From positions 62,001 to 126,000 of the forward strand of contig NZ_JACSNR010000008.1 in NCBI RefSeq assembly GCF_016901815.1: 64,000 bases of DNA, given 5' to 3'. This DNA comes from Hydrogenoanaerobacterium saccharovorans (GTDB lineage Bacteria > Bacillota > Clostridia > Oscillospirales > Ruminococcaceae). The notes beneath the pieces were generated by a model, which saw nothing but the letters and a program-made list of their open reading frames with translations, did not search any database and had not been told where the DNA came from. Shown here piece after piece: positions 26,867 through 34,996 of this stretch (positions are counted from its first letter, which is position 1; every line of letters starts with the position of its first letter). The translations under genes were made by a program, and so were the position numbers.

Positions 26867-28431
26867 GCGATCAGAAACAAGTGCTCCTGGAGCTGAACAA
26901 ACTCAAAAAATACTTCCCGGTGCGCAAAGGCGTGAACCTCAAGGCAGTGGAGGATATCTCCCTGAAGATCTATGAGGGGGAGAAATTCGGCGTGGTAGGC
27001 GAAAGCGGCTGCGGCAAATCCACCCTGGGCCGGGTGATCCTCCAGCTCTATCCCCAGACCAGCGGCGCCTGTGTGTACTACGGCAAATCCCTGGAGGAGG
27101 TTTCCCCTGCCTATGTCGCCAAGGAGATCGCCCATCTCACCCAGTACCAGCAGAAGGCCAAGGAATTCTACCAGAAGTCCCTGGAGATCGACCGGAAGAT
27201 CGCCGAGCTCAATACCCGGCTGGATGCCCTGTCCGCCCAGGGGACTGACCGGGAGGTCAAGGCGCACTGGAAGCTCTCCAAGGAGATCGCCGAGCTGGAA
27301 TACCGCTCCCATGAGCTGCGCAAGGATGCCTCCCGGCAGCTCCGGGAGGGCTCCCGCACCGCCGGTTCGCTGATCCTGTGCGAGAACATCGCCGAGATCC
27401 AGCAGCTCTTCCAGAAGGCGCTGGAATGTTCGCTGAAGGCCCGGGAGGCCCAGGAACAGTACGACCGTTCGGACGCCCGCTACGGCGAGGCTCTGGTGGA
27501 GGGTCAGGCCGATGCCCAGGCTGAAAAGGAACTGGAGGAATACGGCACCCAGGCGGCCCAGTACCGTGCCGAAGCCCGGAAATGGCGGGAACAGGCCTTC
27601 TCCTTCCGGGGGAAGAATATCCAGATGATCACCGAGCGGTGCGGCGATCCCGAATACTGGGACAAGCTGGACCGCAACTATGAAACCGGCATCAACCTGG
27701 GCAAGCTCTCCCCGTCCGAACTGCGGGCGCTGCGCCGGGATATGCAGATGATCTTCCAGGACCCGGCTGCCAGCCTCGACCCCCGGCAGTCCATCGGCAA
27801 GGCCATTGAGGAAGTCTTTGACATCCACACCGACTACGGCCCCCAGCTCAAAAAGGAAAAGACCCTGGAACTGCTGGACCGGGTGGGCCTCAAGGCCGAA
27901 CAGTATGACTCCTATCCCCATCAGCTCTCGGGCGGTCAGAAGCAGCGTGTGGGCATTGCCCGTGCCATCGCCCTGAACCCCAAGTTCGTGGTGCTGGATG
28001 AGTCAGTTTCTGCCCTGGACGTATCGGTGCAGGCACAGATCCTCCAGCTCCTGGACGAACTCCGGGACCAGCAGGGTCTGACCTACTTCTTCATCACCCA
28101 CAACCTGGGCGTGGTCAAGCACTTCTGCGACCGTGTCATGGTGATGTATCTGGGCAACCTCTGTGAGCTCTCCCCCAGCCATGCCCTCTTTGACAAGCCC
28201 CTGCACCCCTATACCCGCTCCCTGTTCGATGCGGTTCCCCGTCCGGCAGTCCGGGATGGCCTGGATGCCTCGGGCGTGCTGGAAGGCGAAGTGCCCTCGG
28301 CAGTAAATCCCCCCAAGGGCTGCCCCTTCCACACCCGCTGCCCCCACTGCACCGACCGCTGCAAAACCGAAAAGCCCGCCATCCGGGAAGTAGCCCCCGG
28401 ACATCTGGTGGCCTGCCATCTCTATGACTGA
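26863..28431 (+). CDS. Oligopeptide ABC transporter ATPase (OppF type) with a large coiled-coil insertion
   Basis: 522 aa from a GTG overlapping the previous stop, against about 320 aa for usual OppF. Walker A GESGCGKS is at 46-53, but the Q-loop (MIFQDPAASLDPR) comes only near residue 298, then signature LSGGQKQR (about 355) and Walker B VVLDESVSALD (about 375). The roughly 205 extra residues (about 80-285) are Lys/Glu/Gln/Ala-rich and predicted coiled coil. The frame is intact and codon use matches its neighbours. The C-terminal CPFHTRCPHCTDRC segment is present. The insertion sits between nucleotide-binding motifs, so it should project from the ATPase core. Confidence 0.92.
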   Translation: MSDQKQVLLELNKLKKYFPVRKGVNLKAVEDISLKIYEGEKFGVVGESGCGKSTLGRVILQLYPQTSGACVYYGKSLEEVSPAYVAKEIAHLTQYQQKAKEFYQKSLEIDRKIAELNTRLDALSAQGTDREVKAHWKLSKEIAELEYRSHELRKDASRQLREGSRTAGSLILCENIAEIQQLFQKALECSLKAREAQEQYDRSDARYGEALVEGQADAQAEKELEEYGTQAAQYRAEARKWREQAFSFRGKNIQMITERCGDPEYWDKLDRNYETGINLGKLSPSELRALRRDMQMIFQDPAASLDPRQSIGKAIEEVFDIHTDYGPQLKKEKTLELLDRVGLKAEQYDSYPHQLSGGQKQRVGIARAIALNPKFVVLDESVSALDVSVQAQILQLLDELRDQQGLTYFFITHNLGVVKHFCDRVMVMYLGNLCELSPSHALFDKPLHPYTRSLFDAVPRPAVRDGLDASGVLEGEVPSAVNPPKGCPFHTRCPHCTDRCKTEKPAIREVAPGHLVACHLYD

Positions 28432-28456
28432 TCCCATCTCACGAAAGGAGTCCGCT

Positions 28457-30070
28457 ATGCAGTTCATTCCCAACTACCTGCCCTATCCCTCGGTACGCTA
28501 TCCCATCTATGCCCGCAATGGCATGGTCTGTGCCTCCAGCCCCCAGGCTGCGGCTGCCGGTCTGGAAGCCATGAAGAAGGGCGGCAACGCCATGGACGCT
28601 GCCGTTGCCACTGCCGCTGCCCTGACTGTCTGCGAGCCCACCGCCAACGGCATTGGTTCCGATGCCTTTGCCCTCATCTGGGTGGAAAAGGAGAAGAAGC
28701 TCTACGGCCTCAACGCCAGCGGTTTCTCCCCCCGGAACATCTCCATTGACGCCCTGAAGGCCCAGGGTCACGAAACCATGCCCACCTATGGCTGGGCACC
28801 CACCATGGTTCCCGGCGCTCCGGCTGCCTGGGCCGCTGTGGCCAACCGCTTCGGCGCTCTGCCCATGACCGAGAGCATGGCTCCGGCTATCCGCTATGCC
28901 CGGGAAGGCTATCCGGCTTCCCCCAACCTGGCCCGGATGTGGAAGCGTGCCTATGATAAGTTCACCACCGTGCTCCAGGGTGAGGAGTATGCCGCCTGGT
29001 TCGATACCTTCACTCCGGAGGGCCGCTGTCCCGCAGCCGGTGATATGATCCGCCTGCCCGACCATGCCGACACCCTGGAGGAGATCGCCCGTACCCAGGC
29101 CGAGAGCTTCTACCGGGGCGCTCTGGCTGAGAAGATCGTTGCTGACAGCCAGAAGCACGGCGGCTTCTTCTGTGCCGAGGACTTTGCGGAGTATCAGCCC
29201 CAGTGGGTGGAGCCCATCTCGGTGGATTACCGGGGCTATACCGTCTGCGAGATCCCGCCGAACGGTCAGGGCATCGTGGCACTGATGGCGCTGAATATCC
29301 TCAAGGAGTTCTCCTTCCCCGAGAAGGAATCCATCGACACCTACCACAAGCAGTGGGAGGCCATGAAGATCGCCTTTGCTGACGGCAAATACCATGTCAC
29401 CGATCCCCGGTACATGAAGGTAACTCCGGCGGATCTGCTGGCTCCGGAATACGGTGCGCACCGGGCTGCCCAGATCACCGATACCGCCGCCGAGCCCTGC
29501 CCCGAACTGCCCCCCAAGAGCGGTACCGTCTACTTCTGCACCGCTGACGGCGAGGGCAACATGGTATCCTTTATCCAGAGCAACTACATGGGCTTTGGCT
29601 CGGGCATTGTGGTGGAGGGCACCGGCATCTCCCTGCAGAACCGTGGTCACGACTTCTCCCTGAATCCCGAGGACGCCAACGCTCTGGCGCCCGGCAAGAA
29701 GTCCTACCACACCATTATCCCCGGCTTCCTGCTCAAGGACGGCGAAGCGGTGGGTCCCTTCGGCGTGATGGGCGGCTATATGCAGCCCCAGGGCCATGTA
29801 CAGGTGGTAATGAACCTGGTGGACTTCCATCTCAATCCCCAGCAGGCGCTGGATGCCCCCCGCTGGCAGTGGATCAAGGGCAAGACCTTCCAGGTGGAGG
29901 ACCGCTTCTCCAATGAGATCGCCAAGCAGCTGGCCCTGCGGGGACACGATGTGCAGGTGGCGCTGGACAATGTGGCCTTCGGACGGGGTCAGATGATCCT
30001 CAAACTGGAAAACGGCACCCTGGTGGGCGGCACCGAAGGCCGTACCGACAGCAATATTGCCTGCTGGTAA
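28457..30070 (+). CDS. Gamma-glutamyltransferase family protein, cytoplasmic
   Basis: 537 aa from the ATG at 28457 (AAAGGAG six bases upstream). The fold is recognised from SSPQAAAAGLEAMKKGGNAM near the N-terminus and the small-subunit start at SGTVYF, whose Thr would be both autoprocessing and catalytic nucleophile, followed by GNMVSFIQSNY and the glycine loop GVMGGYMQPQGH. Unlike secreted relatives there is no signal peptide, so it should act inside the cell. As last gene of the peptide-uptake operon it would cleave imported gamma-glutamyl compounds. Confidence 0.88.
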   Translation: MQFIPNYLPYPSVRYPIYARNGMVCASSPQAAAAGLEAMKKGGNAMDAAVATAAALTVCEPTANGIGSDAFALIWVEKEKKLYGLNASGFSPRNISIDALKAQGHETMPTYGWAPTMVPGAPAAWAAVANRFGALPMTESMAPAIRYAREGYPASPNLARMWKRAYDKFTTVLQGEEYAAWFDTFTPEGRCPAAGDMIRLPDHADTLEEIARTQAESFYRGALAEKIVADSQKHGGFFCAEDFAEYQPQWVEPISVDYRGYTVCEIPPNGQGIVALMALNILKEFSFPEKESIDTYHKQWEAMKIAFADGKYHVTDPRYMKVTPADLLAPEYGAHRAAQITDTAAEPCPELPPKSGTVYFCTADGEGNMVSFIQSNYMGFGSGIVVEGTGISLQNRGHDFSLNPEDANALAPGKKSYHTIIPGFLLKDGEAVGPFGVMGGYMQPQGHVQVVMNLVDFHLNPQQALDAPRWQWIKGKTFQVEDRFSNEIAKQLALRGHDVQVALDNVAFGRGQMILKLENGTLVGGTEGRTDSNIACW

Positions 30071-30100
30071 ACCGGTTCTTCCACACAAATCCATAAACCG

Positions 30101-30145
30101 AAACCCCCGGGCCGGCACGAATGACTGCCGATCCGGGGGTTTTTG
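30101..30145 (+). terminator. Terminator of the peptide-uptake operon
   Basis: AAACCCCCGG and CCGGGGGTTTTT form the stem, with an inner CGGCA/TGCCG pairing, followed by T. Confidence 0.9.
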
Positions 30146-30193
30146 CTTTTACTGGGTATGCCGGGGGTCCGTGATTTTTGCCCGGAAATCTGC

Positions 30194-30199
30194 TATAAT
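30194..30199 (+). promoter_or_regulatory. -10 element upstream of the DUF3795 gene
   Basis: A perfect TATAAT 38 nt before the start codon. The matching -35 is weak. Confidence 0.45.
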
Positions 30200-30236
30200 T
30201 GGAGTGAAATTTCCCAGAGAGATGGAGGCGATCCCG

Positions 30237-30797
30237 GTGAAAGGATTCAACCGTACAGAGCCGCTCTTTTCGCTGTGCGGGCTGCAGTGTGCCCTCTGCC
30301 CCATGCATCTGGACGGTCACTGTCCCGGCTGCGGCGGCGGTGCCGGAAACCAGAGCTGTGCCATTGCCCGGTGTTCACTGGAACAGGGCGGGGTGGCGTT
30401 CTGCACCCAATACGCCCGCTATCCCTGTGAGCGGTATGACGGCTTTGACGCCTGTGACTCGTTTGTGCCGCACCAGACCCGTCAGCGGGATCTGGACCAT
30501 CTGCAGGCTGTGGGGCTGGAACCCCTGCTGGCAGAGATGCGGGAGAAAACCCGCCTGCTGGAATGCCTTCTAAACGGGTACAACGACGGACGGCACAAGG
30601 CCCTGTTCCGGACGGCGGCCTATCTGCTTCCATTGCCCGAGCTGCGTGCTGTGCTGAAACAGCTCGGGAGTGAGCCCGGCCTCCGGGAACTGCCGCCCAA
30701 GGAGCGTGCCCGGACAGCGGAAACCCTGCTCCGGGCCGCATCTGACCGGCAGGGGCTGGAACTGAAGCTGCGCCGGAACCCGAAAACCCAATCCTGA
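30237..30797 (+). CDS. DUF3795-type cysteine-rich protein
   Basis: 186 aa from a GTG with GGAGG eight bases upstream. The N-terminal half is a zinc-binding-like Cys pattern: FSLCGLQCALCPMHLDGHCP, then GCGGG, CAIARC and FCTQYARYPCERYD, the hallmark of DUF3795. The C-terminal half is helical and basic, with no extra motif. Function unknown. A small lipoprotein gene follows 10 nt later. Confidence 0.75.
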   Translation: MKGFNRTEPLFSLCGLQCALCPMHLDGHCPGCGGGAGNQSCAIARCSLEQGGVAFCTQYARYPCERYDGFDACDSFVPHQTRQRDLDHLQAVGLEPLLAEMREKTRLLECLLNGYNDGRHKALFRTAAYLLPLPELRAVLKQLGSEPGLRELPPKERARTAETLLRAASDRQGLELKLRRNPKTQS

Positions 30798-30807
30798 GGT
30801 GATGGAT

Positions 30808-31296
30808 ATGAAACGATTCTTTCCGGGAGCGGCACTGCTGCTCACACTGGCTCTGACTGCCTGCAGCCCTTCGCCGGACGCGGAGGCGTCCCGGGCCGCG
30901 GAACTCCCCTATACGGAGGGACAGCTCTATGCTGCCGCCTGGCTGGGCTGGCAGGACACCGGGGATCTCTCCCGGTATGCCGACCTCTGTCCGGGGATTG
31001 AGGAGGCCCCGGTGCTGCATCTCTCGGACGGGGAATACTGGCTGATTCTGCCCCGTTATCCGGGCACTGCGCTGGAGGTAAGCCAGCTGGACATCAATAC
31101 CTCCGAAGCCCGGCTGGTCTACTCCGACCCGGACTGCGAAGCGCTGATCCTCCAGTGCAATATCAGCGATATTTTCCCGGATGCCGAAATCCGTCTGCGC
31201 TGCGAGGAAGGGGAAGCGGAATTCTCCCCCTATATCTCCCTGCGGGATGGCTCGGTGGTACTGGGCCCGGAGGGTCTGGACCTCACCCGGGAGTAA
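30808..31296 (+). CDS. Small lipoprotein of unknown function
   Basis: 162 aa from the ATG at 30808 (GAGGTG before it). Signal peptide with lipobox LTAC (Cys about 19), then an acidic globular domain of about 130 residues with no recognised family. It is expected on the outer face of the membrane. Codon use matches the neighbours. It follows the DUF3795 gene closely and may share its transcript. Confidence 0.7.
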   Translation: MKRFFPGAALLLTLALTACSPSPDAEASRAAELPYTEGQLYAAAWLGWQDTGDLSRYADLCPGIEEAPVLHLSDGEYWLILPRYPGTALEVSQLDINTSEARLVYSDPDCEALILQCNISDIFPDAEIRLRCEEGEAEFSPYISLRDGSVVLGPEGLDLTRE

Positions 31297-31338
31297 AGAA
31301 CACCCACCTGCAATGATGAAAGAAAGGAAGCGGTTCGG

Positions 31339-31911
31339 ATGGATCGACGCGTTATGGTAATACTGGCAGAGGGCTTTGAGGAAGGGGAAACCGTTACCAT
31401 CATCGATGTACTGCGGCGGGCGGGGTTTGAAACCCATGCGGTCAGCCTTACCGGGGAGCTGGTCACCGGCGCCCATGGCATGCGCCTGATGGCTGACCGT
31501 ATCCTGGACAGCGAGGGCTTCCGGGACTATGATATGATCGTCCTGCCCGGCGGCTGGGGCGCTGCGGACAACATGGCAGCCGATTCCCGCCTGACCGAGC
31601 TGCTGCGCTGGTATGCCGCCCAGCCGGAAAAGTATGTGGCAGCCATGTGTGCCGCTCCGGGAGTACTGGCAAAGGCGGGGATCACCGCCGGAAAGACAGT
31701 GACCTCCTATCCCGGCCCCAAGCTGGAGCCCCTCTTTGAAGATGCCCGCTATAGCACCGACACGGTGGCCTTTGACGACCACCTCATCACCAGCCGGGGT
31801 CCTGCCACCGCTCTGCCCTTTGCCTTTGCGCTGGTGGATCAGCTGGGCGGGGACAGCGCCTTTATCAAGGAGCGCTTCCTCTACCGGGCACTCAAGGAAT
31901 ACAATGACTGA
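31339..31911 (+). CDS. DJ-1/PfpI-family protein
   Basis: 190 aa. DJ-1 features: EGFEEGE near the N-terminus, with the conserved Glu, and the nucleophile elbow AAMCAAPG with Cys104; a glycine-rich TSRGPATALPFAFAL near the end. Family members act on glyoxal-type aldehydes, or as chaperone or redox sensor. AAAGGAAG precedes the ATG. Monocistronic or last of a three-gene group. Confidence 0.88.
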   Translation: MDRRVMVILAEGFEEGETVTIIDVLRRAGFETHAVSLTGELVTGAHGMRLMADRILDSEGFRDYDMIVLPGGWGAADNMAADSRLTELLRWYAAQPEKYVAAMCAAPGVLAKAGITAGKTVTSYPGPKLEPLFEDARYSTDTVAFDDHLITSRGPATALPFAFALVDQLGGDSAFIKERFLYRALKEYND

Positions 31912-31951
31912 TCCCCGCAGCGCCTAAAAACGCCGCCGGATTCTGACCGTC

Positions 31952-31998
31952 AAAAAAAAGCACCTCTTTCAGGGTTTCGCTGAAAGAGGTGCTTTTTT
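31952..31998. terminator. Bidirectional terminator
   Basis: AAAAAAAAGCACCTCTTTCA and its complement flank a short loop and end in TTTTTT. It separates the rightward DJ-1 gene from the leftward molybdenum locus and overlaps the last bases of the latter's final gene. Confidence 0.9.
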
Positions 31999-33130
31999 AT
32001 ATTGTAAGAAGCGCCTGGTATTCTCCCGGGGTGTTGACATTGACAAATTCCCCGGGGCGGTCTGCCGGAAGCACCCGCACAGCCCGGCCCGCAAACAGAT
32101 CCCGCAGCCGGTACTCCCCCGAGGCGATCTGCCGCTCCACCGCCGGGAGCAGCCGCCGGGAATAGAGCCCTACGGTGGGGAACAGATGCCCGCCGGCACT
32201 GAAGATGCAGGCCTCGTCCCGGTCGGGGTCGGCCTGGGCAAACAGTTCCAGTACCGTTTCGGTGCGAAAATAGGGCATATCACAGGGCAGCAGGAACACC
32301 CACTCCCGCCCGGCATCCAGCAGGGCTGTGTGCAGGGCGCCCAGCGGGCCGATCCCCCGGTGCCGGTCCTCCAGCACCGGACAGCCGAACTGCCGGTACA
32401 CCGGCTCATTGGCAGAGAGCAGCAGCCGGTCAAACACCCAGAGGGTATCGATGGCCTGATCCAGGAAACAGCCGTCCTTCCAGGGGAGCAGCGCCTTGGG
32501 ACTGCCCATCCGCCGGGACTGTCCCCCGGCCAGGATCACCCCCGCTGTCTGGCGGATCAGCGGCATGGCTCGCTGGCGCAGAGCCGTCTGCTGCCGGGCC
32601 CGGGCAGCCCGGTGTTCCAGCTCTGCCCGGTCAAACCCGCCGCGGAACTGCCGGTACAGCTCCCCGGTCAGCTCCTCGCCGGTGATCTCCGCCGCCTTCA
32701 GCCGTTCTGCCATGCACAGCAGTCCGCCCCGGTTCTCCGCCGGGCTCCCGGTGTGCCAGAACTCAAAATCCAGCCCGGTGATCTTCCGGCTGGCGGCGTC
32801 CCAGAGAAAATTCCCCGGGCTGAGATCCTCCAGCACTGCTGTCTGTCCGGTGCGCCGGTGATACTCCCGCTCAAAGGCATCGGTCCAGGCTGCCAGTGCC
32901 GCCACCATCTCCCGGGCCTCCTGCCGGGAAGCCGTGCGGATGCACTCTCCCAGCGGCACTCCCGGGCACTCGGCCATCTCCGCCTGCCGGAGCGGGGCGT
33001 CCAGCAGTTCCGGACAGAGCCCGCTGCCTGCCATCTGCCGCAGCAGGGTGATCTCCCGCTTCCAGGCCAGAGTGCCCCGGTACTCCTTCCGGAGCCGTCC
33101 GCCCGGCAGCGGCGTGATGCTGTTACGCAC
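31997..33130 (-). CDS. Kinase-like domain fused to MobA-like molybdenum cofactor nucleotidyltransferase
   Basis: 377 aa from a GTG overlapping the preceding gene by 8 nt. Residues 196-377 are MobA-like: GVILAGGQSRRMGSPKALL binds the nucleotide, LLPCDMPYF holds the metal, and FVNVNTPGEY closes the domain. MobA transfers GMP to molybdopterin. Residues 1-185 resemble a protein-kinase/phosphotransferase fold: a catalytic-loop-like LEDLSPGNFLWD and a metal-site-like LDFEFW, with a Lys near position 24. I know of no standard role for such a domain joined to MobA. Last gene of the molybdenum locus. Confidence 0.82.
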   Translation of the reverse strand: MRNSITPLPGGRLRKEYRGTLAWKREITLLRQMAGSGLCPELLDAPLRQAEMAECPGVPLGECIRTASRQEAREMVAALAAWTDAFEREYHRRTGQTAVLEDLSPGNFLWDAASRKITGLDFEFWHTGSPAENRGGLLCMAERLKAAEITGEELTGELYRQFRGGFDRAELEHRAARARQQTALRQRAMPLIRQTAGVILAGGQSRRMGSPKALLPWKDGCFLDQAIDTLWVFDRLLLSANEPVYRQFGCPVLEDRHRGIGPLGALHTALLDAGREWVFLLPCDMPYFRTETVLELFAQADPDRDEACIFSAGGHLFPTVGLYSRRLLPAVERQIASGEYRLRDLFAGRAVRVLPADRPGEFVNVNTPGEYQALLTI

Positions 33131-33623
33131 CGAAGCTCACCTTCACCACATTCTTGGCCCAGCGTGTGGAGAACTCGTCCTGGGTGATCACCAGCATGAA
33201 GCTGCCGCTCTCCTCAGGCAGAGGCTCGCCGTTCTCCTTTGTCACCAGATAGACATTCCCTTCCGCCAGGATCTCGGCACCGGTGAGCTGGATCTCATAC
33301 TGGTCGGCACAGGTCACAGTCACAGCGCTGTCCTCCTGAATTGCGGCGCCCATCGATTCCAGAATGGTGCTCAGCGGCATGCCGGCGTAGTGATTGTCGT
33401 AGACATCGCCGTTCTTCTTGCGCATCTGGGCGTCAAATTCCACATAGGCGGGATCTTCCTCGCTGTACTCGTAGATCTGTTCCACACCGTCCAGCACCAC
33501 CGAGAGCTGCCTGGCAGAGGCACGGTCGATGTCCTCCTGCACCGAATTCCGGTTGACCATCACCAGCACTGCCACCACGGCGATCACTGCCAGTCCAATG
33601 AGATATTTTGCATAGCGTTTCAT
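33123..33623 (-). CDS. Membrane-anchored small molybdopterin-domain-like protein
   Basis: 166 aa from the ATG at 33623 with GGAGG upstream; the longer frame to 33812 is antisense-like and lacks a start signal. One N-terminal membrane segment (YLIGLAVIAVVAVLVMV), then a domain whose end (NGEPLPEESGSFMLVITQDE) resembles the C-terminal part of the sulfite-oxidase-type molybdopterin-binding domain. It is too short for a complete enzyme, so it may be an extracytoplasmic cofactor-binding or accessory protein. It lies between the ECF S-component and the MobA fusion. Confidence 0.6.
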   Translation of the reverse strand: MKRYAKYLIGLAVIAVVAVLVMVNRNSVQEDIDRASARQLSVVLDGVEQIYEYSEEDPAYVEFDAQMRKKNGDVYDNHYAGMPLSTILESMGAAIQEDSAVTVTCADQYEIQLTGAEILAEGNVYLVTKENGEPLPEESGSFMLVITQDEFSTRWAKNVVKVSFGA

Positions 33624-33636
33624 AGTAGTTTCCTCC

Positions 33637-34194
33637 TCAGAATCGAACCGATGCCGGCAGCCGCCGGGACAGATGCCAGGCAAACACACCGCCGCAGGCG
33701 CCGGACAGGATTCCCAGCAGGTAGAACAGCAGGAAAGCCGTGAGCGGCAGCCGGAAATAGAGCATATTGGTAAAGGCTGCCCCTGCCAGCACGCCTGCCG
33801 CGCCGGCGGCACTCATGCGCAGCTTCAGGGGGAAGCGGTCAAACCAGCCGCTGCACAGGATCAGGTCGATGGCGGCGCCGGGCATGGTATAGGTGATGAA
33901 CACCAGAATCCCCGCCGTGGCGGAGATGCCCATGCTCAGGGACATGGCAGCCTGGACCAGCCCCATGAGCAGGGCTGTACCGGGTTTGCGGATGCGGGCG
34001 GCGGCAAAGACCAGGAACAGCAGACTGAAGCCGGCAGTCATGCTGCCGCCGGGCACCCGGACAAAATCGGTGATGAGATTGAAGGCCGGGGATACCAGCG
34101 GCTTGAAGAGCATTCCAAAGACCGCCAGGAAGGTCATCAGGCAGAGTTCCCGCAGGGTAAATCGCTGCCGGGGCATTGTTTTCATCGGTTTCAT
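33637..34194 (-). CDS. ECF transporter S-component, substrate unknown
   Basis: About 185 aa. Starts at 34194 and 34185 are both possible, with AGAGGAA just upstream. Five to six membrane segments in the S-component arrangement: FTLRELCLMTFLAVFGMLFK, the conserved small loop FVRVPGGSMTAGF, then repeated hydrophobic helices. S-components bind a vitamin or metal and use a shared energising module, not in this window. The probable Moco riboswitch directly upstream and the MobA-like gene downstream point to a molybdenum- or pterin-related substrate. Confidence 0.8.
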   Translation of the reverse strand: MKPMKTMPRQRFTLRELCLMTFLAVFGMLFKPLVSPAFNLITDFVRVPGGSMTAGFSLLFLVFAAARIRKPGTALLMGLVQAAMSLSMGISATAGILVFITYTMPGAAIDLILCSGWFDRFPLKLRMSAAGAAGVLAGAAFTNMLYFRLPLTAFLLFYLLGILSGACGGVFAWHLSRRLPASVRF

Positions 34195-34209
34195 TTCCTC
34201 TCTTTTCAT

Positions 34210-34254
34210 AAAAAAGACCGGGTATCTCTTTTCTGCAAAAAGACATACCCGGTC
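34210..34254 (-). terminator. Intrinsic terminator between riboswitch and ECF gene
   Basis: On the minus strand GACCGGGTAT and ATACCCGGTC enclose a pyrimidine-rich loop and are followed by TTTTTT, 16 nt before the ECF start. It sits where the expression platform of a terminating riboswitch belongs. Confidence 0.85.
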
Positions 34255-34324
34255 ACAGCCCATCCCTCCCGGAGAGATGCTCCCCGGGGAAACCGGCTGA
34301 TTTGTGGTATTTCTTTTCAAAACA

Positions 34325-34452
34325 AAGGGCGGCTGTGCGCCGGAAGGCAGGAGCGTTTCCCCTCGCTGCCCCGAAATCCGCCGGAACAGAAACTGTCCCG
34401 GGAATTTGGCCTGGCACCCATGGCAGACCGCTTTAGGCTGCCAGGCTCGAAA
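34325..34452 (-). ncRNA. Probable Moco (molybdenum cofactor) riboswitch
   Basis: The minus-strand leader between the ferredoxin gene and the ECF gene is densely structured. GCCTGGCA pairs with TGCCAGGC across the GCCTAAAGCGGTCTGCCATG segment; CCGGGACAG pairs with CTGTTCCGG; a GCAGCG arm carries GGGGAAACG and closes with CTCCTGC; GGCGG pairs with the final CCGCC. The run GGGAAACGCTCCTGCCTTCC and the closing GCACAGCCGCC match what I remember of the Moco RNA motif. A strong terminator follows. Genes on both sides handle molybdopterin. The related tungsten-cofactor version cannot be excluded. Confidence 0.72.
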
Positions 34453-34482
34453 TACAGTTGGTATTCAGTTGTAAAAAGCGGG

Positions 34483-34992
34483 TTACTTCTGACTCTCTGC
34501 CAGTTCCCGGCACTGGGCCACCAGCGAATGTTCCGGCGGCACCGGGTCCTCGTCAGCCTTTACCAGCTGCAGTGCCCCGAAGGTGCAGGACCGCACACAG
34601 GCCGGCTCCAGACCGGCACGCAGACGGTCGATGCAGCCGTCACACTTGCGCATCTTGCCGTCGGGTCCGAAGGTGGGCGCGCCGAACGGACAGGCCATGG
34701 CACAGCTGTGACAGCCGATGCAGTACTGGGTGTTGTAGAGGGTCAGGCCGGTTTCGGGGTCCTTGTACAGGCAGCCCGACGGACAGGCAGTGACACAGGG
34801 GGCATTGTCGCAGTGCATGCAGGCCATCGAATAGTAGCGGATCTCGCCGGTGCGGCGGGTCTCCTCCCGGAACACGGTACGATAGGGACGCACCCCGGTG
34901 GAAAGATCGATGTCATTCTGATCCATGCAGGCGATGGCACAGGCTCCGCAGGCACAGCAGCGGGAGATGTCCAGTTCAATTTTCCATGCCAT
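34483..34992 (-). CDS. Four-cluster [4Fe-4S] ferredoxin subunit of a molybdoenzyme
   Basis: 169 aa with sixteen cluster cysteines in four groups, as in DmsB/HycB/PhsB-type electron-transfer subunits: CCACGACAIAC near 12-22, CMHCDNAPCVTAC near 58-70, CIGCHSCAMAC near 91-101 and CDGCIDRLRAGLEPACVRSC near 116-135. No signal peptide. It lies 4 nt after the catalytic subunit gene and should carry electrons between that subunit and the FAD/NAD oxidoreductase. Confidence 0.92.
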   Translation of the reverse strand: MAWKIELDISRCCACGACAIACMDQNDIDLSTGVRPYRTVFREETRRTGEIRYYSMACMHCDNAPCVTACPSGCLYKDPETGLTLYNTQYCIGCHSCAMACPFGAPTFGPDGKMRKCDGCIDRLRAGLEPACVRSCTFGALQLVKADEDPVPPEHSLVAQCRELAESQK

Positions 34993-34996
34993 ACTC

